Shown piece by piece: positions 52,501 to 64,000 of a DNA stretch of 64,000 nucleotides; position 1 is the stretch's first letter; every line of letters begins with the position of its first letter. The notes beneath the pieces are model-generated. The model saw only the letters and a list, made by a program, of their open reading frames with translations. It had not been told where the DNA came from and ran no database searches. The stretch is from Nymphaea colorata. Taxonomy: Eukaryota > Streptophyta > Magnoliopsida > Nymphaeales > Nymphaeaceae. The stretch covers positions 1,433,001 to 1,497,000 of the forward strand of contig NC_045142.1 of the NCBI RefSeq assembly GCF_008831285.2, read 5' to 3'. Both the position numbers and the translations under genes were made by a program.

Positions 52501-52583
52501 TTACAGAAACACTTTTGCCACATGCCAAGAGTTTCTATAGGTGCTATTGAAGACACACTTTTTTTGAAAAATGAACTTAGGGT

Positions 52584-52782
52584 CCGTTTGATAGTCTGGA
52601 AATATATTTCTGGAAATGTTGGACTGAAAATATATTTCTGAAAATATTTTTCCAGAAAAAAATTTCTGAAATCGACCTCAACGGTCGATTGTTTTTTTCC
52701 GCGTTTGTTACGCAGGAAAAATTTTGAAATTTTGAAAAATCTTTTTGGGTGAACAGTACATTTCCAGCTTAACAAACGCCCC
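52584..52782. mobile_element. MITE with 8-bp target duplication CTTAGGGT
   Basis: The 199-bp element is flanked on both sides by CTTAGGGT (52576-52583 and 52783-52790). Its ends, CCGTTTGATAG and TTAACAAACGCCCC, are short imperfect inverted repeats. The interior has repeated TTTCTGGAAA-type motifs. The 8-bp duplication indicates hAT. Confidence 0.72.
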
Positions 52783-52839
52783 CTTAGGGTTTAATAACTT
52801 TGATAATGATTTAATGATACTTTCCTGTTCCTCCCCGTC

Positions 52840-53100
52840 CGAGACTCCAGACTGCCTTCTCGTCGCCCATCGGCTGCCTCCTCCGGTCGTCGCCGTCGCC
52901 CATCGGCTGCCTTCTCCGGTGACCGGTCCTCCCAGTTGGTCGTCGCCGTCGCCCATCGACTGCCTCTTCCGGTCCTCCCAATCGGTCGTTGCCGTCGCCG
53001 TCGCCGTCGCCCATCGGGTGCCTCCACTGGTCATCCCGGTCGGCCGTCGCCCATCGGCTGCCTCCACTGGTCATCCCAGTCGGTCGTCGCCGTCTTGCTG
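52840..53100. repeat. G+C-rich minisatellite-like tract
   Basis: Variants of GTCGCCCATCGGCTGCCTCC recur about seven times with irregular spacing. The tract is far more G+C-rich than its surroundings, so ORFs appear in nearly all frames. It may be the leader of the adjacent hAT element. Confidence 0.7.
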
Positions 53101-53334
53101 GTTCGCCACTTTTCCCCTTTCTCCCTGTCCGTCTCATTCCCCTGTTTCACATCCTTTGTTTCTTCCCTACCAGAACTATTTGAGCATAATATGCTTGTTG
53201 GGGAATGTTGGTCATACAACATTCAAACTTTGCTTGATGGTTTTGTCTTTTTCTCAGTTCTTGTTATATTGCCTAATTCTCTTTTTCTCCATTCAGTATT
53301 AATCCTTTTTCTGCTTCTCTTGTCAATTGAACAG

Positions 53335-53797
53335 TAGAAAGTACTCCGTTACAATGCTCTGTGGTTGCATATCCAGGACAATCTGGGTACAATACCAAGT
53401 TAAAATTTTTCATACTATTACTCTATTAGGCGGTAAATTTTGTTTTGTTTTCTTTTTTTTTTTTTCAAAATCTGAGGGAGGACCGTGGATCCGTGCCACC
53501 CCCAGTAGAAGGCCCCAAGCACCGCCCCTGTTACTGTTGTAAAGATCGGAAATTAAATCAAACTGGCCAGGCTGCGGATTAAATTTAATTTGCTTGCGTT
53601 AATTTTGATTCTTGATATTTTTAACTTGGTGCACTTAAAGATGTGATTTGTTAGCCCTCATCGGATAAGATTTTTTTCTTATACTGATTTCTGAATAAGT
53701 TTTTCATATCTCCACTGAGATTTAGTTTTATCTTTCTGCAAAACAGCAAAAGGAAACAAATTTAATAAAGGTGAAAAGGAGGTATAAGTTTCACCTT
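53335..53797 (+). mobile_element. hAT 5'-region fragment (non-inverted copy)
   Basis: It matches 32984-33433, which is the spacer plus the inner right arm of the hairpin, in the same orientation. It shows the simpler arrangement before the hairpin formed. The sequence from 53798 to 55080 has no match in the copy B element. Confidence 0.75.
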
Positions 53798-54057
53798 GAT
53801 TTTCCCCTGGACTAGGAAAGGCAGTGGACGGGGACTTTGGATATAACAGCGGGCGTCTTTGCAGTAAAATGATGTACAATAAGTTAACATGATCTGCAAT
53901 AAGGTCGCCATGGTCTGTTTGTTTCTATGCATTGTTCTCATCATCTTTTTACCTACAGATCGGCAGTCATCTCACTTGTGGCCTGCAGGCAAATGTACGC
54001 AGAACACTTTTCTTTTTCCCAAGAAGAAAAAAGAGAGAAAATTAATCGCAAGCTTCT

Positions 54058-54220
54058 CTGCTTCAAACATAAATTAATGTAGATGTTTGACATTACTGTA
54101 ATAAAAAATTGATTACCACCGCTTCATGCTTCAAACATAAATTAATGCAGATGTTTGACATAAATTAATGCAGATGCTTCAAACATAAATTAATGCAGAT
54201 GTTTGACATAAATCAATGGA
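54058..54220 (+). repeat. Short tandem repeat of CTTCAAACATAAATTAATG units
   Basis: The motif CATAAATTAATG with GCAGATGTTTGA or GCAGATGCTTCAAA recurs about five times. Confidence 0.65.
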
Positions 54221-55086
54221 TTTTGTTCAATTGACTGCAATAAAAAATTACTGTAATAAATTTTGTTCTGTGGTTGCATATGCAGTTGCATATGCAGGAC
54301 AATCGCTTCATGTGAAGCAAGCAACTGAACTTTTCAAGTTATTCCTCGATTGTAGGTTCCTTTCTTATAAAGGTAAGTGAAGTCTTTTCCTCTTGTTCTG
54401 TTAAATCAGATAAGTAAACATGTTTGTAAACGAGCTGAGGTGCATTGTTTCACAATTTTTTATTTCATATTTCTTTGGATATTGATTACCATCAAAATAT
54501 GTTCTTACCAGCCGTTCATATGAATTAATTTAAGTATGATTTTTATTCCTTTGATCATGTGACTTAATGCTGGGAACTCATGTTACATTGTTATGTATTG
54601 TCTATGTATCATTTCTTAATACTGAGAAATTTGTTTTTTTTCTGTCTGTCTATATAAAAAAAATAAAAAATTACCATCCAATTTGGTTATACTACACTTT
54701 TACCATCCATGCTCAAGGATGCTGGTCTTCATGAATTTAATTCTGATGACATTCTAGGTCTTTGAGCGTACCAAAGCCAAGAGATGAAACATTATCAATG
54801 CACTCAATTCTTGGACAGGTTGACTTAACAGTTAACTCCTATTGACTTGTCAAGGTTAGACTCTTGACATTTATATATTAATATGGTTAATGATACCAAG
54901 TCAGTTTTAGTTGAAATGCTCCTCTTTTAGGTCTGCATATAAAGATCATGTTTTGGTATGTTTGTTTCTTTCAACAAGTTGCAACTTATTCTGTCTTGGT
55001 TATTGTTTATCAATAGTTTCAATAAGTGCATTATGATATTGTGCATCTTAATGGTCTTACATGTGTCATTTCAACTTATGTCAGTT

Positions 55087-55596
55087 ATGTCGACTGGTTG
55101 CTCTGATAAAGAATATGGTCCAACTTCTAATATGGAATACTCATCTACTGAGAAAAAAGCTGTCTCCAAGAGAAAAGGGACCATATGCAAACATTGTGGA
55201 GAACGACTGAAAGCAAGTAGAGCTCATGGAACTAGCCATTTAAGTCGACATATAAAATCTTGTTTAAATAGGCAAATCAATGAAGGAAAACAAAAAACTT
55301 TATCACTTGCGGTTAATGACTCTGGTGCAACTTCTCTATGTATACAAAAAAATGACATGGAGTCTACAAGAAAGTTGATGTCAAAGTGTCTAATAGCACA
55401 TGAGCTTTCGTTCAATTTGGCAGAATATAAATATCATAACAAACTTCTTCAAGCTTGCAACCATAAGTTCGTTCCATTTTCTAGAAAAACTTTGAAAAGA
55501 AAAATTATGTCAATGTACAAGACTGAGAAAGCCCGACTTGAAGGATTTATAAATGATTCTACGCAGCGAGTTTCATTGACATTTGATATGCTCTAG
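55087..55596 (+). pseudogene. hAT transposase N-terminal half with BED zinc finger
   Basis: The ORF begins after an acceptor-like TTATGTCAG; the ATG at 55087 starts MSTGCSDKEYGPT. A BED-type zinc finger follows: CKHCGERLKASRAHGTSHLS, then RHIKSC, with the C..C and H....H spacing. Then comes STRKLMSKCLIAHELSFNLA, KFVPFSRKTLKRK and RVSLTFDM, matching plant hAT transposases up to the TFD motif, which normally continues into W(T/S). Here it ends at a TAG. The C-terminal part is absent downstream, while a C-terminal half lies 21 kb away at 33818-34640. I could extend the ORF upstream to 54958, but that part looks like intron. Confidence 0.82.
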
Positions 55597-56733
55597 CTGA
55601 AACAAATATGCTTCCTTGGGTGCGGAAAATGAGTATTTTATCCTACTGCTCAGGAAGAGAGCTAAAGCCGCTCCATTCCTCTTATCCCTTCAAAGTTAGG
55701 CCTGCTTTGGATGCCTTAGGGTCCGCTATGGCAAGATCTGCTTCCTTGTTTGAAATTCATTTTTTGTCTGCACTGTTTCTGCATCCCATGACCCATCCTA
55801 GTATGATGTATTTTAAAACATTTGCTCTCTCCTTCTACTTCATGTATCAAATCCTTTTCATTTCTTGCTAATTGTAACTGGAATTGAATAAGAAATAGGA
55901 ATGTACGAACCTGTTTCATTGACTTATACAGTATACCTTGCAAAAGCTGAAGTTTAGAGAAAATGAGTGTAAACGGGTCAGGTTTGGCATTGAAGATTTG
56001 CGCTCTGCTATTAGAACAGATCCAATTCAAGTCCAACATTTACCTGAATTTGACTCCTGTGTGCAGGGTGAAACAGGTCGTGTGCTCCTCCATCTATGCC
56101 AAACCCGCTCCAAATTAAATTTCCTGATCATTTAGCTGAGAAGAATCGGCCCTTCTTGGTATAGAAAAACACAAGCTGCTGCTGTTAACTTGATTGCATT
56201 TTTCATCTCGTCTTCTGACAACTATCAGAAAGGAGAATCTGTTGTTTCCTTCTTCCCCTTTTACTATCAAAGAACTCTTTGGCCAAGACTGCATGGAGTT
56301 CAAACCTGGCCTGTCCAATCTCAGCCTGACCTTGATAGGACCGATTATATCTTTGAATCATTCTTCTAAAATGTAGATGGATTATTTTACATGGGTAGAT
56401 TTTAAAATTTTTATAAAATGTAAAAGAACACATGTTTTCGCTTGTCTCATATATGAGATCTTACCACCCTATGACTGCTCCTGGAAAAAGAGAATTGGCT
56501 GCAGATAAGAAGTGTACTTAAGGTTTGTTTGGCACTAACATTGTGAGAGTGTTATATGAATCTCTCCTATAAGAGGAGTATATCCATGAAACATTTGTAC
56601 AATAATTCAAAGAATCTTCCCCCATTTTTAAGAAATATTCATGAAATACTCACACGGCGTTCAAGATGAGGAAGAAAGCAAAAGGAGGTTCATGTTATTT
56701 CAGAACCTATGTTCTTCATCGAAATTGGATCCA
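55597..56733. other. Unannotated stretch with a decayed MITE
   Basis: At about 56521-56670, AGGTTTGTTTGGCACTAAC and CTCACACGGCGTTC flank a body like the MITE at 8036-8206. Several short ORFs elsewhere have no recognised domain. Confidence 0.4.
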
Positions 56734-56791
56734 GATTGGGGCTGATAATCCGGTGTGAAGTCTAAATCCAATTATACTGGATCGGTATCCG

Positions 56792-57025
56792 CTATACAGT
56801 GCCCCATTTGGGTTGAAAAGCGAAGCACGAAAGAAGGGGCTGATCAAAATTAGGAGCCTTCATCACGTAATAGATTATCTGCTGTAAAACGTCGTCTATT
56901 TTGGGCGACACGCATTCAAGAGGGAACGGGGTTGGGGTTACGTTAACTTCCTCATCTTCTGATTGTTTCGACGTTCGATCTTCTCTGCTTCTCTGGTTCC
57001 TGCCGCCCTGATCAGGTATCTCCAT
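56792..57025 (-). CDS. 77-aa ORF in left palindrome arm, unknown function
   Basis: The ORF starts MEIPDQGGRNQRSREDRTSK, has an acidic stretch, and ends SPKIDDVLQQIIYYVMKAPN, FDQPLLSCFAFQPKWGTV. There is no signal peptide or membrane segment. It differs from the right-arm ORF at one visible residue (SEDEE versus SENEE). A TC-rich leader precedes the ATG, so it may be the first exon of a gene whose remainder is missing. I do not recognise the family. Confidence 0.35.
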   Translation of the reverse strand: MEIPDQGGRNQRSREDRTSKQSEDEEVNVTPTPFPLECVSPKIDDVLQQIIYYVMKAPNFDQPLLSCFAFQPKWGTV

Positions 57026-57484
57026 CTCTATCTCTCTCGATTGAGTGTTGTTTTGGTTTGTCTGTCGACTTGTTCGATGTGTTTGGTGGTTCCTCTTTTT
57101 TTTTTTGGTTGATTTTGATTAGTAGCAGGAGAGGATGAATTTTGTCTGAGTTTCAGTTTGTTTCTAGAGTTCACTCGTGTTATTACGGTTGATTACGATT
57201 GGTCCGAAAGGGTTTCCTTGAAAATGGCGAGGATTTTGGAATTAACAAACCCTTTTGGACCAATCGTAGCCCCAAAATCCTTGCCATTTTCAAGGAAACC
57301 CTTTCGGACCAATCGTAATCAACAGTAATAACACGACTGAACTCTAGAAACAAACTGAAACTCGACAAAATTCATCCTCTCGTGCTATTAATCAAAATCA
57401 ACAAAAAAAAAAAAGAGGAACCACCAAACACATCGAACAAGTCGAAAGACAAACCAAAACAACACTCAATCGAGAGAGATAGAG

Positions 57485-57718
57485 ATGGAGATACCTGATC
57501 AGGGCGGCAGGAACCAGAGAAGCAGAGAAGATCGAACGTCGAAACAATCCGAAAATGAGGAAGTTAACGTAACCCCAACCCCGTTCCCTCTTGAATGCGT
57601 GTCGCCCAAAATAGACGACGTTTTACAGCAGATAATCTATTACGTGATGAAGGCTCCTAATTTTGATCAGCCCCTTCTTTCGTGCTTCGCTTTTCAACCC
57701 AAATGGGGCACTGTATAG
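57485..57718 (+). CDS. 77-aa ORF in right palindrome arm, unknown function
   Basis: This is the mirror copy of the ORF at 56792-57025, identical except for one visible residue. Both copies being open suggests either recent duplication or selection; recent duplication is simpler because the non-coding parts of the arms are equally similar. Confidence 0.35.
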   Translation: MEIPDQGGRNQRSREDRTSKQSENEEVNVTPTPFPLECVSPKIDDVLQQIIYYVMKAPNFDQPLLSCFAFQPKWGTV

Positions 57719-57776
57719 CGGATACCGATCCAGTATAATTGGATTTAGACTTCACACCGGATTATCAGCCCCAATC

Positions 57777-59529
57777 ATAGAGGCATATAAGGTTCCATCC
57801 ATGCCACAAAATTCAACCATACGACAATGTCAGAATATAACAAACGAGATCAAAAGGAGTGCAAGAATGGTTTCATATGCAAACAGAGAGACCAACAGAA
57901 GAGCAAGAAGTTTTTGGCTGAGAGGCACTAGTTCATAAAACTTTAACCCCTCAATACATAGTAAAATGACTGTGGGGCACCACATTTGAATAATTGGCCC
58001 TCAATACATAAACAAGCAAATGATTAGGGTTCATCAATATAAAAACAAATAGATTTTGTGGTCACATGTGACTCTGCTCCTAATAAGAACTTTATTAGTG
58101 GGTTTCGGATTATGAGGATGAGTTGAGGAGGGTTGCTAGTCATTTTGGATGGTACCATGGCGCATTCCCAACTAAGTATCCCAGGGCGCCTCTTCAAGTG
58201 AATGACATGTTAGAAATACAGAGTCCATGTCCAAACTTTAGATAGGGAAGAAGCTTTCTTATAACAACACTCACATTCGCGAAGCAGGACGAAATCAGAA
58301 CAACACTCACAGTCGCGAACCAGGACGAACGCCTGGGAGAGAGCAGAGAGAACCAAAAGGCAAATGAAGGGTTGAAAAAAAAGCCGAGGTATTCCCTTAT
58401 AAACGCAAGAAGGTTCTGGAGACCCAGACGCGAAATCAATTACCGTCCGTTCATCTGCTTACTTGATGGCTTTCCATCAATGGTCAAGTCAAGTAGTCAA
58501 ACCTGCTGCTGTTGCAGCCACCAAAATTGATCGAGTCTATTCAGTCATCTAATACAAACGCACAATTCAATATAAAAAAAACCCATATCCAAAATGAGAT
58601 TGAATTTGGAGCCGCCCAAATTGACCAATTTCAGATCTGGACAGCAATTTTTCATTTGGATTCTTCCAATAGGAAATTGGCTGGCGGTTTTTTTTTTATA
58701 CTGTTAATAAATTTAAGGATTGAGTTAATAACATTAGAGACATAAGAATATGACCAAAGGTGGTTTTCTTAAATAAATATTTTAAAAATATGTGAGGATT
58801 TAGATTCAGGTCCGGGTAGAATTTGTGGATCATGGTAATTTCCAATAAAAAAAAAATGAAGGCAGCGTCAGCAAGGGGTAAAAAGTGAACAACTCTACCG
58901 ACAGCCATCCCTGGATCGTCCAAAGTCATTTACTTGAGAATTATTACTCAATCACATTTGTGTGTCTCTTGGATCTCAGAATGGACTTGCAAGATCCAAA
59001 ACGATACCCAGTCAGACTCATTCTCTTGGTATTAGACCCGAGATCCCCGTTTTGGAGCAGGCCTAAATTTTGCAGTGCAGTAACGGAACTAGATAACTGT
59101 CTCTTGCACGTCCAGATCCAGACCCGGACGCATATTAATATCGGGGAAGGGGGCTCCATATCCAACCAAGAGGGGAAGGGGATATACTCGTCAATTTTAG
59201 AAAAGAGAGAGGAAGTCATGGTCATCCTCTCGCTGCAAGACAAAGGCGCTTTTGTGTTCTCTCGCTTCTTTTGTATATCCTCATCCCAATATCTTCATGT
59301 GCTCTTCCAATCGGCCTAATGGAGCCCTAGAATTTTAATCCATGTTCTAAGAGATCTCATTTTGCTCTCTCTCGGTCTCTACATCATTCAATCGGCCGTT
59401 TACCACTCGGAACGAAGTATTCCTGTGCAATTTTGAGGTACTTTTCACCAACCTCGGCTTCCCGTGTATCTCTAAATTGGTGTGTACATTTTATCGTTCT
59501 TATTCCGGCTCTTGTTTATTTGAGAAATC

Positions 59530-59532
<3 letters not shown>
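57777..59532. other. Unannotated stretch
   Basis: No recognised gene or repeat. Longer ORFs (for example 58194-58439 minus and 58885-59319 plus) show no domain. A short repeat of GCGAA(G/C)CAGGACGAA occurs at about 58278-58328. Confidence 0.35.

Positions 59533-59621
<89 letters not shown>
59533..59621. repeat. (TA)n(GA)n microsatellite at the start of R4
   Basis: About 25 TA units then about 20 GA units. The 5' flank GGCTCTTGTTTATTTGAGAA is shared with R2. Confidence 0.95.
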
Positions 59622-59624
<3 letters not shown>

Positions 59625-60667
59625 CATTGGGGTTGAGGGAATTGCATTTGGGTATGTTAGTTGATCCAATATTTTTTTAACATGGATGCTTATAATCTCT
59701 TAGGAGACTACCTAAACATATCTTAGGATCGTTGGGTGTTCAGGGCATATGCCCTAACACCAGGCAAAAAGCACAAATAAATCAAACATAAACAATAAAA
59801 TATAAAAAAAACATTAAGATATAGGCAAAAAAGATTGTAAACTGATCTGATTTTATACCAAATAATAAATAAACAATTACACGATCAAAAAAATAAAGTA
59901 AGGAAAGAAGGAAAAATGAAGAAAGGAAAAAGAGAGGGGAAAATACCTAATACGGTATCTCCCGAAGTTTGTGAAGTACTTAGTATCAAGAAAACTTTGC
60001 CTAAAAAAAGCGGCTCATCCCTAACTTTTGGAAACAAAAAACTAGATCTAGACCATTAAAGCTTAGCTTAAAACAAACCTAATGTGAACAAAATTTTGGC
60101 CAACATGCTCTTTTCTGCATAGGAGAGCGCAACATAGTTAGAGTTTTCCCAACTTTAGCACAAGCATTTCAGCCTGGCCATTTGGTGTCGGGTCCCTCCC
60201 ATGTCCTCTCCATTTATAATTGTTGTGATGAGAGAACTTTTTCCTCATAATTGGTATAAAATTAAATTTTGTATAGAAAGTCTTGCCATATACTAAATCA
60301 AACAATTTCCTAACATATTGACAGTTTAAGGAGATTTTTGTTGTGAAACATTATTTAATTAATCAAAACTGATATCAGATGAGTCTGATTTCTGAAAATG
60401 AAATTTGAATGGAATAGAATAAGAACTTTGTCCATGCATGCAAGATTTCTACAATATTTGTCCACACAATCTCTATAAATTGACGACCAATATGTTAAGA
60501 AAATAACAAAGATATTTATCTCTATCTTATTTTATGATTGACACCATATGGTAGAGTTTGATGCATATTAGTAGGTGCTTAGTTTTTTAGGATTCCAATG
60601 TGATTTAGAACACAAGGCGATTTGCATCCTGATACCTACGATATGCATTTGACTTTTTTGGCAAATG

Positions 60668-60668
<1 letters not shown>

Positions 60669-60700
<32 letters not shown>
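60669..60700. repeat. (TA)n microsatellite in R4
   Basis: About 16 TA units; the homologous places in R1 (22390-22400) and R2 (37038-37052) have much shorter tracts. Confidence 0.9.
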
Positions 60701-60706
<6 letters not shown>

Positions 60707-61316
60707 TCCCTTATTCGTTACTCTCATTTATTATGTACAGGTAAAATTTTAAACCCAATCTGAATCAAATCTAACTGGATGCCATTTCTTAGATTTGCTT
60801 CCAAAGTGATCAATTTCTTAATTGAACGTTGATTTCTTTTCCATTTCCAAACTTTTTGGAGCAGTTTGGCCGGATATCAGTTGATCTCACTTTGGTCCAA
60901 CTGAGTTGGGTACTGACTTTCCCATCTAGATAAGAGGTCAGCAGGGCAGGCGCAATGCCCCTCTCAGACTTTTTAAATTTTAAAACTTTACATGTGCAAT
61001 TTAAAAATTTTAGTTTAATTTATATTAAAAAATTGAAAAATTATATTTTGGCTTCAGGTAAAATTTTGAAACTATGTTGGGCCCTTTTAACAAAAAAATT
61101 CTGACTCAATCATGGAGATCAAACTGACATCATCTTTTTTTTTTCGCATTGCGAAGCTTAAAAGACCTCTCTTTTTTCTTCTGGTCTTCTTCTCTTTGTC
61201 TGTATTGGGATGTATGCTTCTGTCCTGATGCTTTTCTCTCTCTCTCTCATACACGCACATACACATTTTCTATCATATTATGGTCTCTTTGTTATCTTGG
61301 TCCAACAGCCAGCTAT

Positions 61317-61318
<2 letters not shown>

Positions 61319-61365
<47 letters not shown>

Positions 61366-61382
61366 TATATGTATATATATAA
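61319..61382. repeat. Compound (TC)n(CA)n(TA)n microsatellite in R4
   Basis: Same block order as in R1 and R3, with a short TA part interrupted by a G. Confidence 0.93.
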
Positions 61383-62117
61383 TTCTACATCCAATGTTGT
61401 CAAGGGCTAAAAAAATTACTCTAGTTAAATAAATTAGTTCATAAATACAAATCCTAGAGTTTTAAATAGACTCATTTGTGAATCATGTGTATGGATTTCT
61501 TTTTTCCTTACACGTTTTGTTATTATAATTATGGACATTCCAACCTGATTTATATGGTCAGAAGGCATTCAATCATATGTTCCCTGTATACAAAGTAAAG
61601 TTGGAAAAAACTTCACCCATTAAAATTTTTTTGCGCCCTCTGTCAAATGCCGTCGTGATTTTCACAATGAAACAAGGCTATGTATTTCAAAGACATTTCC
61701 TAGTTTAGTTTGCCCTTTGTCCCATTCTTTAAGTTAGTTTCTAACAATTATTTATATCATTCTTTAAGTTAGTTTCTAACAATTATTTATATCCAAACTA
61801 ATGGTAGAATGGAGACTTTTTTCTCTCATGTTTTTCTTTTTGTTTTTTTCTATAATATTATAATAAAAAAATTTCAACAAAAAAAAAAAAACCGAAAACA
61901 CAAGTTCAAATTAACAAGCCAGCTCTAAATTTCGGAAGGAACCATACTCTGGCAGTTGACCTTGACTTATCCGTTTTTATTTATATATATGAAAAAAATG
62001 TATGAATTAATATTAGAGGACAAAATGTCGATCACTTTTTTCATCTTGTTTTTATCTTTAACATCTATGTTAGATCAAATGACCCTTATTAGATGGCTAG
62101 ATGACTTTGAAAAGTCA

Positions 62118-62218
<101 letters not shown>

Positions 62219-63061
62219 TGACTCTAGATAGCTGGAATCACCCAGCTATCTAAGAAAGGTTGTCCATCTACAGCAATGGATAATTAAGAGAAAAAACAAA
62301 GAAAAAAAAGGTGTAAACTAATCTTAGATGATGAAAATGTTCATTACATTTTTCTTCTTTTTTTTTTCTTAATCATCTATCTTGTTTGATCGGACGAAAC
62401 GATCAAATGGCTGCATTACTTTAAAAAGCTAGTCACCATTCAACTGATCATGAAAGATCCCATGAAGGCAGCCCAATGTATTTCATTGGACAGCCTCCCT
62501 TCACGCCATAGTTCAATGCATGGGGATGCATGCTAGTATTATCTAAAAGCACCATGTTCATGCTAACTAAGCACCCTTTGAAAATATTGCCTTTTGAAAT
62601 GAGTATTAGGCCCTCAGGTTCAACTTTCGACTCTAGAATTCATTAGAAAATTGTTGCAGTTGTCTATGAGATCAGTAATGGCTTATTTCAAATGCCTGAC
62701 ACTAAGGGGTCCAATCTTTGATCTAGTCGACCATACGAGACTTCAAATCAATAATGTCATCAACATATATAATTGTACATCTATCTGTATGGGTACAGTC
62801 AAATTAGCACCTCAAGAGAAAGTCGGAGTCGAGAAATATTTAAATTATAGAACTCAATCATTGGTTTAATTTCCTTGGGTGCTATGCTACTGGGTTAAGT
62901 GATAGGGAGAGGTAAGTTCATTAGTCTTACTTCATATTCTGACACAGCTCTAGACCTTAAGGGCAGGGAGAAATGGAGAATGAGCCTTTTAACTCTTGTT
63001 CGGACTTACTACAAGCTACCATGCTGAGTCTAAAATGGAAAATTAAAGACTTGCATGCTTA

Positions 63062-63215
63062 GACACATGTAAATAACCAAAACAATAAAGGACCACTAAG
63101 ATGCAGAATATCATCACGGACTTATTAAAACTGTCGATAAACAATAACTAAGACATAATAAGTTGCAACTTGTTGAAAGAAACAAACATACCAAAACATG
63201 ATCTTTATGTACAGA
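63062..63215 (-). mobile_element. Displaced hAT intron fragment, inverted
   Basis: It is the reverse complement of about 54945-55072, the sequence just before the BED-finger exon, with one 19-bp insertion. Shared stretches include AAGTTGCAACTT and CATGATCTTTATG. It abuts the broken end of R4. Confidence 0.75.
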
Positions 63216-63634
63216 GCCACATACTTATCTAATACTGTCTGGTTAATGTGTTACTCCCTGAAACTTCGAAAAATCACAACCATACATTGATTTTCTTCTC
63301 ATAACACCTACAAAAATATTACCCAATATATGAATTTTCTTGTTTCACCTCCCTTGAAACTGAATTTTCAACATGTCGATGCGATACCTCAAAATCATAA
63401 CTAGGCATCTGAGCCGTGTGCCTGGTCTGTTTATTGGTGGAGGATAAGGCAAATGCGGTGAATATTTGGTGATGGGTCGTGACCTCAAGATTCCGATATC
63501 ATTAGGCTCATAGGGCCGACGGGCCGGCCGGCCCTGCCCGATGCTACAAACCTTTTACAGCGAAACGACCTTGCATTGAAGCATCTCTACAAGTCTCGTG
63601 GCAAATTTATATCAAATAATCAACCTTTACAAAT
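63216..63634. other. Unannotated spacer between hAT fragment and R5
   Basis: A G+C-rich patch (GGGCCGACGGGCCGGCCGGC) at about 63513 is the only notable item. Confidence 0.35.
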
Positions 63635-64000
63635 AAGATCTAAACCTTTAAAGCTTAGCCTAAAACAAACCTAATGTGAACAAAATATTGGCCAACATGC
63701 TCATTTCCGCCTAAGAGAGTGCAACATAGTCAGAGTTTTCCCAACTCTAGCACAAGCTTTTCATCCTTGCAATTTGGTGTTTGGTCTTCCCCATGTCTTC
63801 TCCATTTATAATTGTTGTGATGAGAGAACTTTTTCCTCAAAATAAGTATAAAATTAAATTTTGTACGGAAAGTCATGCCATACACTAAATCAAGCCATTT
63901 CTTGAAATATTGACATTTTAAGGAGATTTTTGTTACTAAATCAAGCCATTTCTTGAAATATTAACATTTTAAGGAGATTTTTGTTGTCAAATATTATTTA
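63635..64000. repeat. Module R5, partial at right edge
   Basis: It starts AGATCTAAACCTTTAAAGCT and matches R3 from 41258 onward, so it begins about 430 bp into the module. Near its end a 40-bp stretch (CTAAATCAAGCCATTTCTTG and onward) is duplicated at about 63883 and 63936. Confidence 0.8.

Larger units (their letters stand above)
56734..57776. repeat. 1.04-kb palindrome with a 36-bp spacer
   Basis: The arms 56734-57237 and 57274-57776 are reverse complements with only a few mismatches. The spacer contains another copy of the arm motif GGACCAATCGTA. Each arm encodes the same 77-codon ORF, the two pointing away from each other. Confidence 0.93.

Noticed and set aside
52708-53337. Overlapping ORFs of up to 185 codons on both strands
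   Set aside because: The G+C-rich minisatellite is stop-poor in all frames; the predicted proteins are repeat artefacts.

Overview
This is nuclear DNA from a flowering plant. It is AT-rich, full of compound (TC)n/(CA)n/(TA)n/(GA)n microsatellites and hAT-type MITEs, and its recognisable proteins are plant ones: NRT1/PTR (NPF) transporters, a malectin-like receptor-kinase ectodomain, a DUF761-type protein, a BED-finger hAT transposase and a Copia gag remnant. The species cannot be named from the sequence. There is no CRISPR, rRNA or convincing tRNA gene. Most of the window is repeats, pseudogenes and rearranged duplications; only one small gene looks intact.

The backbone is a degenerate tandem amplification. 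An NPF (nitrate/peptide transporter family) pseudogene on the minus strand occurs three times: copy A (1-5517, cut by the left window edge), copy B (about 27310-30000) and copy C (about 47990-50895). Copies B and C each sit next to a long non-coding module, called R here (R1 21380-27310, R3 40822-47990). Further R copies lack the NPF gene: R2 36018-37495, R4 59622-63061 and R5 from 63635 to the edge. All NPF copies share frameshifts and hAT MITE insertions inside the exons, so the gene died before it was amplified. Copy-specific events followed: a 3.1-kb solo LTR with a 5-bp target duplication in A (345-3435), a 211-bp deletion in B and a roughly 600-bp deletion in C. A fragment of a malectin-like receptor kinase follows copy A (13342-14490, partly triplicated) and copy B (31558-31990).

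Region by region: 1-6680 NPF copy A. 6692-9438 a block bounded by 33-bp direct repeats, holding a candidate spliced gene. 10473-11037 an intact two-exon small membrane protein gene. 13.2-16.1 kb the malectin fragment and two tandem-repeat arrays. 16.5-18.4 kb a possible promoter or LTR and a duplicated exon-like unit. 18573-20730 a 2.16-kb palindrome with a MITE at its apex. 21.3-31.2 kb R1 and NPF copy B. 31.4-35.7 kb the second malectin fragment and a hAT element with a 1.4-kb hairpin. 36.0-37.5 kb R2. 40.7-51.3 kb R3 and NPF copy C. 51.3-55.6 kb a Copia gag scrap and scattered hAT pieces, including the N-terminal transposase exon. 56734-57776 a 1-kb palindrome carrying the same 77-codon ORF on both arms. 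59.5-64 kb R4, a displaced hAT fragment and R5.

No new biochemical system is evident. The most notable features are the three unrelated kilobase-scale inverted duplications of 5'-end-like sequence, one of them centred on a MITE, and the layered, datable history of a dead transporter gene that kept being copied.
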